NCBI GenBank assembly: GCA_963723595.1
Contig: CAVRRQ010000006.1
Location: forward strand, 1,612,001 to 1,676,000
Direction: 5' to 3'
Length of the DNA stretch: 64,000 nucleotides
Source of the DNA: RYN-230 sp963723595
Lineage (GTDB): Bacteria; Actinomycetota; Actinomycetes; Streptosporangiales; Streptosporangiaceae
Part shown: in pieces, positions 19,990 to 29,467 of the stretch
How positions within the stretch are numbered: position 1 is the stretch's first letter
Layout: each line of letters begins with the position of its first letter
Translations under genes and position numbers: made by a program
Notes under the pieces: generated by a model
The model's input: the letters and a program-made list of their open reading frames with translations, nothing else
The model's database searches: none
What the model was told of the DNA's origin: nothing

Positions 19990-21495
19990 GTGAAGACCGA
20001 CGTCGAGGAGCTTGGCCCGACCCGGGTGAAGCTGACCATCGAAGTTCCGTTCGAGGAGCTGAAGGGCAGCCTCGACAAGGCCTACCGTGAGGTCGGCCGG
20101 CAGGTGCGCGTGCCCGGCTTCCGGCCGGGCCGGGTGCCGCCGCGCATCATCGACCAGCGGTTCGGCCGCGGGGTGGTGCTGGAGCAGGCGGTCAACGAGG
20201 CCGTGCCCCAGTTCTACGGGCAGGCCCTGCAGGACAACGACGTGTTCGCGCTCGGCCAGCCGGACCTCGAGATCACCAAGCTGGACGACGGCAAGGAGCT
20301 GGCCTTCACCGCCGAGGTGGACGTGCGGCCCCGGTTCGAGCTCCCCGACCTGCACGGGCTGCCGGTAAGCGTGGACACGGCCGTGGTCACCCCCGATGAG
20401 GTCGAGGAGTACATCGGCGGCCTCCGCGAGCGGTTCGCCTCGCTCAAGGGCGTGGACCGGCCGGTCGAGGACGGGGACTTCACCTCGATCGACCTGGCCG
20501 CCGCGGTGGACGGCGAGCCGGTCGAGGACGCCCAGGTGAGCGGCTACTCCTACCAGGTGGGCAGCGGCTCCCTGCTGGAGGGCCTGGACGAGGCACTGAC
20601 CGGGATGTCGGCCGGTGAGTCCACGACGTTCAGCGCCGAGCTGGTCGGCGGGGAGCACGGCGGCGAGCAGGCCGAGGTGACCGTGACCGTGCACAGCGTC
20701 AAGGTCAAGGAGCTTCCCGAGCTGGACGACGAGTTCGCCCAGTCCGCCAGCGAGTACGACACGCTCGGCGAGTTCCGCGCCGGGACCCGCGGCCAGCTGG
20801 AGGGCATGAAGCGGATGCAGCAGGTCGGCCAGGCGCGCGAGCGCGCGCTGGAGGCGGTGCTCGGCAAGATCGACATCCCGCTGCCGGACAGCATGGTCAA
20901 CAGCGAGATCCGAGATGCGCCGCGAGTCACTCGACGAGCAGCTGGAGCGGGCGGGCACCAGCATGGACGACTACCTGGCACCTCGGGCCAGAGCGCCGAG
21001 CAGCTCGAGACCGACATCACCGACAGCGCCCGGCGCTCGGTGAAGGCCGGGTTCGTGCTGGACCAGCTGGCCCGGCAGGAAGAGCTGAGCATCGAGCAGG
21101 AAGAGCTGAACTCGTTCGTGATCGAGCAGGCCTACCGGATGGGCGTGCAGCCCGACCGGCTGGCCCAGGAACTGGCCGACCGGGGCCAGATCGGCTCCGT
21201 GATCACCGAGGTGCTGCGGGGCAAGGCCCTCACCGTCATCACCGAGCGCGCGACCGTGACCGACGAGGCTGGCCAGCCGGTGGACATCAAGGCGGCCATG
21301 CGGGCGGACGAGGCCGAGGACGACGGACGCCAGCGAGGCGGAGGACCGCGAGGCTGCTGGGACGAGGCAGCGCGGCTGTGGCCAGTGCTCCCGAAGCTGA
21401 TGCGGCGGAGGCCAGCGCAGGCTGAAGGCAGGCCCCGAAGGCCAGGGACCGGAAGCCCAGGGCCCCGAAGGCCAAGGCGGCGGCAGCACCGCTGA
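19990..21495 (+). CDS. tig: Trigger factor, ribosome-associated chaperone and prolyl isomerase (internal frame slips)
   Basis: Trigger factor binds ribosomal protein L23 at the exit tunnel and shelters nascent chains. The N-terminal ribosome-binding domain contains VPGFRPGRVPPRIIDQRFG (signature G-F-R-x-G-x-x-P), followed by the PPIase domain (about residues 160-240) and the C-terminal chaperone arms. Two compensating slips scramble about 20 residues: an extra base near 20913 (restoring NSEIEMRRESLDEQLERAG) and a missing C near 20976 (restoring MDDYLATSGQSAEQLE). A third slip near 21325 makes the C-terminal end uncertain; in other frames the tail is acidic or Gly/Glu-rich, so the stop at 21495 may be wrong. 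The start is a GTG. It heads the clp cluster, as in other actinobacteria. Confidence 0.93.
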   Translation: MKTDVEELGPTRVKLTIEVPFEELKGSLDKAYREVGRQVRVPGFRPGRVPPRIIDQRFGRGVVLEQAVNEAVPQFYGQALQDNDVFALGQPDLEITKLDDGKELAFTAEVDVRPRFELPDLHGLPVSVDTAVVTPDEVEEYIGGLRERFASLKGVDRPVEDGDFTSIDLAAAVDGEPVEDAQVSGYSYQVGSGSLLEGLDEALTGMSAGESTTFSAELVGGEHGGEQAEVTVTVHSVKVKELPELDDEFAQSASEYDTLGEFRAGTRGQLEGMKRMQQVGQARERALEAVLGKIDIPLPDSMVNSEIRDAPRVTRRAAGAGGHQHGRLPGTSGQSAEQLETDITDSARRSVKAGFVLDQLARQEELSIEQEELNSFVIEQAYRMGVQPDRLAQELADRGQIGSVITEVLRGKALTVITERATVTDEAGQPVDIKAAMRADEAEDDGRQRGGGPRGCWDEAARLWPVLPKLMRRRPAQAEGRPRRPGTGSPGPRRPRRRQHR

Positions 21496-21724
21496 CGCAG
21501 AGGAAGGCTCGCTGGGACGAGCCGGGCGGCAGCACCGCGTGACGCGGCCGGGACAGCGGTGGCTGACCGGGCCCGGCCTGCGGGTCCTGGCTGGCCCGCG
21601 GGTCCCGGGCGCCGGCCTGCGCCGACAGCGAACAGGGCTGCGGCGCGGACGATCTCGCCCTGGCCGGGAGTTATCGTCCATGTCAATGACGCAGAAACGT
21701 GAGCGGAAATGGATGGAGAGCAGA

Positions 21725-22364
21725 GTGACGACTCCTCCGGCCTTCGAGGATCCGGCAGGGATCCTGGCGCGCACCGCGGAAGCGGCCCCGCCGCTGATTA
21801 CCGAACAGATATTCCAGCCGGCTGCTCCGGCACCGGATCATCTTCCTCGGCCAGCAGGTTGACGAGGACATCGCCAACCGGATGTGTGCCGAGATGGTGC
21901 TGCTCGCGTCCGAGGACGACAAGCGCGACATCAGCATCTACATCAACTCGCCCGGCGGCTCCGTGTACGCGGGCCTGGCCATCTACGACGTGATGCAGTA
22001 CGTCCCCAACGACGTGGCTACCTACGCGATGGGCATGGCCGCGTCCATGGGCCAGTTCCTGCTGTCCGCCGGGACCCCGGGCAAGCGCTACGCGCTGCCG
22101 CACGCCAGCGTCCTGATGCACCAGCCGTCCGGCGGCATCGGCGGCACCGCGTCCGACATCAGGATCCAGGCCGAGCAGATGCTGTACATCAAGCGCACCC
22201 TGGCCGAACGCACGGCCTTCCACACCGGGCAGAGCGTCGAGCAGATCGAGAAGGACGCCGACCGGGACCGCTGGTTCACCGCGGAGCGGGCCAAGGAGTA
22301 CGGCTTCGTGGACCACGTGATCCGCAGCGCCCTCGAAGTCCCGACCGTCGGGCCGGTGTCATGA
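21725..22364 (+). CDS. clpP1: ATP-dependent Clp protease proteolytic subunit 1 (one frame slip)
   Basis: This serine protease subunit forms the tetradecameric chamber with its neighbour ClpP2 and is fed by ClpX or ClpC. The catalytic Ser is in GMAASMGQF, the His in VLMHQP and the Asp in DADRDRWF. The GTG at 21725 follows GGAGAG; an ATG at 21713 is also possible. The frame slips by +1 near 21814 (extra C after ATATTC); repaired, the protein reads ITEQIFSRLLRHRIIFLGQQ, the expected ClpP N-terminus. Everything downstream is intact. The clpP2 ribosome site begins 30 bases after the stop. As in other actinobacteria, both ClpP paralogues are present and probably form a hetero-oligomer. Confidence 0.93.
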
Positions 22365-22408
22365 ATCGCCACGCCGGACCTACCGGACACGGAGCGGAGG
22401 AGCCGCAA

Positions 22409-23083
22409 GTGAGTACATCCAGCCGCGGGCTGGCCGGGCCGCGGCACCTGGTGCCGGGATCGGCGGAGTCCCGCTACGTCCTGCCCTCGTTCGTGGAGCG
22501 CACGTCGTACGGGGTCAAGGAGATGAACCCGTACAACAAGCTCTTCGAGGAGCGGATCATCTTCCTGGGCGTGCAGATCGACGACGCCTCCGCCAACGAC
22601 GTCATCGCGCAGCTGATCGCGCTGGAGTCGCTCGACCCGGACCGTGACATCACGATGTACATCAACTCGCCCGGCGGGTCGGTGACCTCGATGATGGCGA
22701 TCTACGACACGATGCAGTTCGTCCAGCCCGAGCTGCAGACGGTCTGCATCGGCCAGGCGGCGTCGGGCGCGGCGGTGCTGCTGGCCGCGGGCACGGCGGG
22801 CAAGCGGCTGGCCCTGCCGAACGCGCGCATCCTGCTGCACCAGCCGGCCACCGAGGGCGGCTACGGGCAGTCCAGTGACCTGGAGATCCAGGCCCAGGAG
22901 ATCCTGCGGATGCGGTCCGCGATGGAGCACATCGTGGCCGTGCACACCGGCCGGACCGAGGAGCAGGTCCGCCAGGACATCGAGCGGGACAAATTCTTCA
23001 CCGCCGAGGAGGCCAAGGAATACGGTCTGGTGGATGAAGTTCTGTCCAGCCTGAAGCGCCGTACCGAGGTAGGGTCGTCCTAA
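22409..23083 (+). CDS. clpP2: ATP-dependent Clp protease proteolytic subunit 2
   Basis: This is a 224-residue intact ClpP paralogue. The GTG at 22409 follows GGAGGAG with a 7-base gap. The catalytic Ser lies in GQAASGAAVLLAAG, the His in ILLHQPATEG and the Asp in ERDKFFTAEEA. Residues 1-30 form a propeptide-like leader before SRYVLPSFVERTSYG, as in actinobacterial ClpP2. It is translated from the same transcript as clpP1, and clpX follows after a 206-base gap. Confidence 0.97.
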   Translation: MSTSSRGLAGPRHLVPGSAESRYVLPSFVERTSYGVKEMNPYNKLFEERIIFLGVQIDDASANDVIAQLIALESLDPDRDITMYINSPGGSVTSMMAIYDTMQFVQPELQTVCIGQAASGAAVLLAAGTAGKRLALPNARILLHQPATEGGYGQSSDLEIQAQEILRMRSAMEHIVAVHTGRTEEQVRQDIERDKFFTAEEAKEYGLVDEVLSSLKRRTEVGSS

Positions 23084-23289
23084 CCAGGAGAATTCGTCCT
23101 CACCGGCGGGGCGGCTCCGGGTGCCAGGTCTCGCGGCCAGGGGCCCCGGAGGCGGTACCGTCAGAGAGTAGAAGGTCGGGCCCCCGGGCCCGGAGCGCCC
23201 GAGGGCAAACGACGAGCGTGGTGGCACGGCGGAACGCCGCCGTCAGCCCCGAGGCTGGGGCGGACGGCCCCAGGTAAAGGAGTAGCTGG

Positions 23290-24570
23290 GTGGCTCGCAT
23301 CGGCGATGGTGGTGACCTGCTGAAGTGCTCTTTCTGCGGGAAGAGTCAAAAGCAAGTCAAGAAGCTGATCGCCGGGCCCAGGCGTGTACATCTGCGACGA
23401 GTGCATCGACCTCTGCAACGAGATCATCGAGGAAGAACTGGCGGAGCCGTCCGAGCTCAAATGGGACAGCCTGCCTAAGCCGCGCGAGATCTACGAGTTC
23501 CTCGACGCGTACGTGATCGGGCAGGAGAAGGCCAAGAAGGCCCTGTCCGTGGCGGTCTACAACCACTACAAGCGGGTCCAGTCCGGCGGCGACACCCGGC
23601 CCGGCGATGACGGTGTCGAGCTGGCCAAGTCGAACATCCTGCTGCTCGGCCCGACCGGCTCCGGCAAGACCCTGCTGGCCCAGACACTGGCCCGGCTGCT
23701 CAACGTCCCGTTCGCGATCGCCGACGCCACCGCCCTCACCGAGGCGGGCTACGTGGGCGAGGATGTCGAGAACATCCTGCTCAAGCTGATCCAGGCGGCC
23801 GAGTACGACGTGAAGAAGGCCGAGACCGGGATCATCTACATCGACGAGATCGACAAGATCGCCCGCAAGAGCGAGAACCCCTCCATCACCCGGGACGTGT
23901 CGGGGGAGGGTGTGCAGCAGGCGCTGCTGAAGATCCTCGAGGGCACCACCGCCTCGGTGCCGCCGCAGGGCGGCCGGAAGCACCCGCATCAGGAATTCAT
24001 CCAGATCGACACGACCAACGTCCTGTTCATCTGCGGCGGCTCCTTCTCCGGGCTGGAGAAGATCATCGAGTCGCGGGTCGGCAAGAGCGGGATGGGCTTC
24101 GGCGCGGTGCTCCGGGTCAAGAACGACCGGGCCTCGGGCGACGCGTTCGCCGACGTCATGCCGGAGGACCTGCTCAAGTTCGGGATGATCCCGGAGTTCG
24201 TCGGGACGGCTGCCGGTCATCACCAGCGTGCACAACCTGGACCGGGATGCGCTGATCTCGATCCTCACCGTGCCGCGGAACGCGCTGGTCAAGCAGTACC
24301 GGCGGCTGTTCGAGCTGGACAACGTGGACCTGGAGTTCACCGAGGACGCGCTGGAAGCCGTGGCCGACCTGGCCATCCTGCGCGGCACCGGGGCCCGCGG
24401 GCCTGCGGGCCATCCTCGAAGAAGTGCTGATGTCGGTGATGTACGAGGTGCCGAGCCGCAAGGACGTCGAGCGGGTGGTGATCACCGGGCCGGTGGTCCT
24501 GGAGCACGTCAACCCCACCCTCGTGCCGCGCGACTCCGCCCGCCGTACCCCGCGGGAAAAGTCGGCCTAA
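23290..24570 (+). CDS. clpX: ATP-dependent Clp protease ATPase subunit ClpX (three frame slips)
   Basis: ClpX unfolds tagged substrates and feeds them to ClpP. The N-terminal zinc-binding domain has CSFCGKSQKQV and ICDECIDLC; the AAA+ core has Walker A GPTGSGKT and Walker B IIYIDEIDKIA, and the C-terminal part carries GARGLRAILEEVLMSVMYEV. The GTG at 23290 is close to the start expected for the family. Three +1 slips occur: an extra A near 23380, an extra G in the GGG at 24203-24205 and an extra G in the GGG at 24399-24401. Together they add exactly three bases, and the gene ends in the same frame in which it starts. Deleting one base at each site gives a full-length ClpX of 426 residues. These look like sequence errors in an essential gene. 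Confidence 0.94.
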
Positions 24571-24645
24571 CCAGGAGCAGCCCGGCGGGCGAGCGCGCGG
24601 CGGCCTGGCCCGGTGACACTGCACGGGCGGCGTTGCGCACGGCAC

Positions 24646-24651
24646 TAGACT
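24646..24651 (+). promoter_or_regulatory. -10 element for a probably leaderless valS transcript
   Basis: TAGACT lies 8 bases before the valS GTG (24660), inside CACTAGACTCGG. No ribosome site lies between it and the start codon. The spacing fits transcription starting at or next to the GTG, as in leaderless actinobacterial mRNAs. No convincing -35 box is visible. Confidence 0.5.
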
Positions 24652-24659
24652 CGGCTGTC

Positions 24660-27468
24660 GTGAGTGCAGATCAGACGCAGCAGCGAGCCGGACTCCCGCC
24701 CCAGTACGTGCCGGGCGAGGTGGAGGACCGGCTGTACCAGTCGTGGGACTCCCGCGGGCTGATGCACGCGGAGGCCAAGGACGTCAGCCCGGAGCACCCG
24801 GCCTTCTGCATCGTGATCCCCCCGCCGAACGTCACCGGCTCGCTGCACATCGGCCACGCGCTCAACCACACGCTGATCGACGCGCTGGTCCGGCGGCGCC
24901 GGATGCAGGGCTATACCGCGCTGTGGGTGCCCGGCATGGACCATGCGGGCATCGCCACCCAGAACGTGGTGGAGCGGGAACTGGCCAAAGAGGGCCTGAG
25001 CCGCCACGACCTCGGCCGCGAGGCGTTCGTGGAGCGGGTCTGGCAGTGGAAGGCCGAGTCCGGCGGGAAGATCCTCGGCCAGATGCGCCGCCTCGGCGAC
25101 AGCGTGGACTGGTCCCGCGAGCGGTTCACCATGGACGAGGGCCTGTCCCGCGCCGTGCAGACGGTCTTCAAGCGCCTGTTCGACGACCGGCTCATCTACC
25201 GGGCCGAGCGGATCATCAACTGGTGCCCGCGCTGCCTCACCGCGCTGTCCGACATCGAGGTGGACCACAGCGACGAGGACGGCGAACTGGTCTCGATCCG
25301 CTACGGGGACGGTGACGACTCCGTCGTGGTCGCGACCACCCGGGCCGAGACGATGCTGGGTGACACCGCGGTGGCGGTGCATCCCGACGATGCCCGGTAC
25401 GCCCACCTGGTCGGCCGGGACGTGCGGCTGCCGCTGTCCAGCCGGCGGATCCCGGTGGTCGCGGACCCGCACGTGGACCCGGAGTTCGGCACCGGCGCGG
25501 TCAAGGTGACCCCGGCCCACGACCCGGACGACTTCGAGATCGGCCGCCGCCACGGGCTGCCCAGCCTCACGGTCCTGGATGAGCACGGCCGGGTCACGGC
25601 CCATGGGCCGTTCGAGGGCCTGGATCGGTTCGAGGCCCGGCCCGCGGTGGTCGCCGCGCTACGCGAGGACGGCCGGATCGTGGCCGAGGTCCGGCCCTAC
25701 GTGCACGCGGTCGGCCACTGCAGCCGGTGCGGCACGGTGGTGGAGCCCCGGCTGTCCCTGCAGTGGTTCGTCAAGGTCGGCCCGCTGGCCAAGGCGGCCG
25801 GCGACGCGGTCCGCGACGGCCGGGTCGGCATCCACCCGGCCGAGATGGCTCCCCGCTACTTCGACTGGGTCGACGACATGCACGACTGGTGCATCAGCCG
25901 CCAGCTGTGGTGGGGGCACCGCATCCCGGTCTGGTACGGGCCGTCCGGCGAGGTCGTCTGCGTGGGCCCCGGCGAGGACCCGCCGTCCGGCGAGGGCTGG
26001 CGGCAGGACCCCGACGTGCTCGACACCTGGTTCTCCTCGGCGCTGTGGCCCTGCTCCACGCTGGGCTGGCCCGGCGACACCGAGGACCTGGCCGTCTTCT
26101 ACCCCACCAGCGTCCTGGTCACGGCCTACGACATCCTGTTCTTCTGGGTGGCCCGGATGATGATGTTCGGCCTCTACGCGATGTCGCAGCGCGAGCCGGC
26201 CCAGGCGGTCCCGTTCCGGGACATCGCCCTGCACGGCCTGGTGCGGGACCAGTACGGCAAGAAGATGTCCAAGTCGCTGGGCAACACCGTGGACCCGCTG
26301 GACTGGATCGGCCGGTTCGGCGCCGACGCCACCCGGTTCACCCTGGCCCGCGGGGCCAGCCCGGGCAGCGACGTGGCGGTCAGCGAGGAATGGGTCACGG
26401 GGTCCCGGAACTTCTGCAACAAGCTGTGGAACGCGACCCGCTTCGCGCTGCTGAACGGCGCGACCGTGCCGGAGACGCTGCCGGATCCCGGCGCGATGCC
26501 GACCGCGGCCCGCTGGATCCTGTCCCGGCTGTCCGCCGTCACCGCCGAGTCTGACGGGCTCTTCGAGCGTTATGAGTTCGGCAAGGTCTGCGAGCTGCTG
26601 TACCACTTCGCCTGGGACGAGGTGTGCGACTGGTACCTGGAGCTGGCCAAGCCGGCCCTGTCGGGGCCGCCCGCCAGCTCAGCCAGCCCCGCCTGGCGAA
26701 GCCGGCAGCCAGCCCCGCCAGGCGAAGCCCGGCTCAGCCAGCCCCGCCGGCGAAGCCGGCTCAGCCAGCACGGAGCCGGCGGCCGGGGTCACCCGTGAGG
26801 TGCTCGGCTACGTCCTGGACCGGCTGCTGAAGCTGCTCCACCCGGTCATGCCGTTCGTCACCGAGGAGCTGTGGACCGCGCTCACCGGCGGCGACAGCAT
26901 CATGATCGCCCCGTGGCCCGGAGAGCGCCCGGTGGGTACCGACGGGACGCCCGCGGCCTTCCGGGACGCGGCCGCGGAAGCGGAGATCGGGTCGCTGATG
27001 CGGCTGGTCACCGAGGTCCGCCGGTTCCGGTCCGATCAGGGTCTGCGCCCCGGGCAGCAGGTGCCCGCGGTGCTGGCCGGGATCGAGGGGACCCGCCTCG
27101 CGCCGCACGAGGGCAGCATCCGGTCGCTGCTGCGGCTGACCGCCCCCGGCGGCAGCTTCGCGGCGACCGCGTCCGTGCTGGCCGAGGGCATCACCGTGGA
27201 ACTCGACACCGCCGCGGGGATCGACGTGGCCGCGGAACGCCGCCGGATGGACAAGGACCTCGCCGCCGCCCGCAAGGAGGCGGACCAGGCCGAGCGGAAG
27301 CTCGGCAACGAGTCCTTCCTGGCCAAGGCGCCCGCGGACGTGGTGGCCAAGACCCGCGAACGGCTCGAGGCGGCGCACGCCGACGTCGAGCGGATCAGCG
27401 GGCGGCTCGCCGCCCTGCCGGCGGCGGGGGACACCGGATCGGCGGAGAAGGCCCAGGGGGACGGTTGA
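24660..27468 (+). CDS. valS: Valyl-tRNA synthetase (repeat insertion with one frame slip)
   Basis: This class I aminoacyl-tRNA synthetase charges tRNA-Val. The signature HIGH is in PNVTGSLHIGHALNH (residue 60 region) and KMSKS in QYGKKMSKSLGNTVDP. The CP1 editing domain lies between them. The anticodon-binding domain (LDRLLKLLHPVMPFVTEELW) and the C-terminal tRNA-arm coiled coil (RRMDKDLAAARKEADQAERK) complete the protein. Between EVCDWYLELAKP and REVLGYVLDRLL, where homologues have a short acidic spacer, there is an extra segment of about 35 residues encoded by a 27-28-base tandem repeat (26678-26779), and the frame moves by +1 inside it. The start GTG appears leaderless. The stop overlaps the folC TTG start by four bases. 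Confidence 0.93.
26678..26779 (+). repeat. Imperfect 27-28-base tandem repeat inside valS
   Basis: Three full copies and one partial copy of a unit of the type CTCAGCCAGCCCCGCC-GGCGAAGCCGG start at 26678, 26706, 26733 and 26760. The copies differ in length by one base. Each contains the short palindrome-like core GGCGAAGCC. The array interrupts the valS coding region between the catalytic body and the anticodon-binding domain. Confidence 0.75.
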
Positions 27469-29156
27469 GCATCACCGGCGAGCTGCGCGAGGCCGAGGGC
27501 GAGATCCTCGCGCGGCGTCCTGAGCACGCCATCGAGCCGACCCTGGAACGGATGGCCGCGCTCGTCTCGGTGCTCGGTGACCCGCAGCGCTCCTACCCGG
27601 TGATCCACGTCACCGGCACGAACGGCAAGACCTCGACCGCCCGGATGATCGAGAGCCTGCTGCGCACGCGGGGCCTGCGCACCGGCCTGTTCACCAGCCC
27701 GCACCTGTCCTCCATCCGGGAACGCATCGTCGTGGACGGCCAGCCGGTCTCCGCCGGGACCTTCGTGACGGCCTACGACGAGCTGGCGCCCTACCTGGCC
27801 CTGGTCGACGGGCAGCAGGCCACCCAGCTGTCCTTCTTCGAGGTGCTGACCGGCATGGCCTTCGCCATCTTCGCCGACGTCCCGGTGGACGTCGCGGTGA
27901 TCGAGGTCGGGCTGGGCGGCACCTGGGACGCGACGAACATCGCGGACGGCGCCGTGGCCGTCGTCACCCCCGTCTCCCTCGACCACACCGCCTACCTGGG
28001 CGGCACGGTGGAGGAGATCGCGACGGACAAGGCCGGGATCATCAAGCCGGGCGCGGTGGCCGTGCTGGCCCAGCAGCCGCTGCCCGCGGCGGAGGCCCTG
28101 CTGCGCCGGGCCGTCACGGTCGGGGCCAGCGTGGTCCGCGAGGGGCTGGAGTTCGGGGTCCTCAACCGCGATCTGGCGGTCGGCGGCCAGCGGCTGGACC
28201 TGCGCGGGCTGCGCGGTGACTACACCGACATCGTGCTGCCGCTGTTCGGCGCGTACCAGGCCGGCAACGCGGCCGTCGCGCTCGCCGCGGTCGAGGCGTT
28301 CGCCGCCGGCGCTCCGTTGTCGGGGCAGTCGGCTGAGCAGGAGGCGGACCGGGCCGACGAAACGGCGGGCTGGCCCCCGGAGGACGAGGGTTCGCAGGCC
28401 CCGGCCCCCGCCGGTGAGCGCATGGCTGATCTTGATGACGATACGCCGGTGGTCCCCGCGGCCCGGTCCGCCGCGGACGACGACGAACCGCCGGGGGCGC
28501 TGGGGCAGGATCTGGTGCGGGCGGCGTTCGCGCAGGTCACGTCGCCGGGGCGGCTCGAGGTGGTGAGGCGCAGCCCGGTGGTGATCCTGGACGCCGCGCA
28601 TAATCCGGCGGGCATGGAAGCCGCGATGGAGGCCCTGACCGAGGCCTTCACGTTCGCGGCGGTCATCGGGGTGCTGGCGGTCAGCGAGGACAAGGACGTG
28701 GCCGGGATCCTGGACCAGATGGAGCCGGTGATCTCTGAGCTGGTGGTGACCCGGAACTCATCTGACCGGTCCATGGACCCGGACAAGCTGGAGGAGCTGG
28801 CCGCGTCGGTGTTCGGGGCGGAGCGGGTGCGGGTGGCGCGGCGGCTCGACGACGCCCTGGAGATGGCGGTCGGCCTGGCCGACGACGCCTCCGGCGAGGA
28901 AGGGCTGGCCGTGACCGGGGTGCTGGTCACCGGGTCGGTGGTCACCGCCGGGGACGCCCGCCTCCTGCTCGCCCCGGACCGCGTCGAGGTGGACCGCGCG
29001 GACGCGCACCGGGCAGAACAGGATCGCCTGGACCGCGAGGAGCGCGACCGGGCGGAGCATGAGGACTGGGCCGGCGAGGACCAGGACCGCGACGAGCGCG
29101 AGGAGCGCGAGGACCGCGAGCATCAGCATCCTGAGGGGGCGGCCGGGGAGGAATGA
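27465..29156 (+). CDS. folC: Bifunctional folylpolyglutamate synthase/dihydrofolate synthase with acidic insertion and charged tail
   Basis: FolC adds glutamates to folates. The P-loop GTNGKTSTARM is near residue 50, the Mur-ligase central motif is GLGGTWDATNIAD, and the C-terminal domain has SPGRLEVVRRSPVVILDAAH. The TTG at 27465 is chosen because it overlaps the valS stop (TTGA) and begins the conserved N-terminus. Two features are unusual: an acidic, Pro/Ala-rich insertion at about residues 285-344 between central and C-terminal domains, and a tail of about 55 residues made almost only of Asp, Glu, Arg and His (DREERDRAEHEDWAGEDQD). At 563 residues it is about 100 longer than usual. The reading frame is unbroken. 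The ATG of the DUF4233 gene overlaps its stop. Confidence 0.93.
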   Translation: MSITGELREAEGEILARRPEHAIEPTLERMAALVSVLGDPQRSYPVIHVTGTNGKTSTARMIESLLRTRGLRTGLFTSPHLSSIRERIVVDGQPVSAGTFVTAYDELAPYLALVDGQQATQLSFFEVLTGMAFAIFADVPVDVAVIEVGLGGTWDATNIADGAVAVVTPVSLDHTAYLGGTVEEIATDKAGIIKPGAVAVLAQQPLPAAEALLRRAVTVGASVVREGLEFGVLNRDLAVGGQRLDLRGLRGDYTDIVLPLFGAYQAGNAAVALAAVEAFAAGAPLSGQSAEQEADRADETAGWPPEDEGSQAPAPAGERMADLDDDTPVVPAARSAADDDEPPGALGQDLVRAAFAQVTSPGRLEVVRRSPVVILDAAHNPAGMEAAMEALTEAFTFAAVIGVLAVSEDKDVAGILDQMEPVISELVVTRNSSDRSMDPDKLEELAASVFGAERVRVARRLDDALEMAVGLADDASGEEGLAVTGVLVTGSVVTAGDARLLLAPDRVEVDRADAHRAEQDRLDREERDRAEHEDWAGEDQDRDEREEREDREHQHPEGAAGEE

Positions 29157-29467
29157 GGAGGCTCTGTGCCACCGTGCTGGTGATGGAGGCCATCGTGATC
29201 GGCCTGGCCATCCCGGTGGCCATCACCATCGGGCACGCCTCGCACGCCGCCGGGTATGCGGGCGGCGGGCTGGCGGTGGCCGCGGTACTGCTGGCGGGGG
29301 TGGTCGGCCGCCCGCGCATGCCCTGGGCCCTGATCGCCGGCAGCGTGCTCCAGGTCCTGGTCATCGCGGCCGGTGCCCTGGTCCCGGTCATGTACGCGCT
29401 CGGCATCATCTTCGCCGGGTTCTGGATCCTGGCTATCTGGATGGGACGCCGCTACCAGACCCCCTGA
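29153..29467 (+). CDS. DUF4233 family membrane protein
   Basis: This is a 104-residue protein with four hydrophobic segments (VMEAIVIGLAIPVAITIG, GGLAVAAVLLAGVVG, ALIAGSVLQVLVIAAGALV, IIFAGFWILAIWMGRRY). DUF4233 proteins sit between folC and ndk in many actinobacteria; their function is unknown. Its ATG overlaps the folC stop (ATGA), so translation is probably coupled. Its last 35 bases overlap the end of the convergent kinase-like gene. Confidence 0.9.
   Translation: MRRLCATVLVMEAIVIGLAIPVAITIGHASHAAGYAGGGLAVAAVLLAGVVGRPRMPWALIAGSVLQVLVIAAGALVPVMYALGIIFAGFWILAIWMGRRYQTP

Noticed and set aside
23380..24401. Programmed ribosomal frameshifting in clpX
   Set aside because: There is no slippery heptamer with a downstream structure, and three separate sites in one ATPase gene are not plausible.
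23290..24570. clpX, clpP1 and tig as pseudogenes
   Set aside because: Single-base corrections restore full family sequences, clpX changes sum to +3, and these genes are essential or highly conserved in actinobacteria.
26678..26779. Intein or CRISPR-like array in valS
   Set aside because: The units are only 27-28 bases with no spacers and no splicing motifs; it is a plain tandem repeat.
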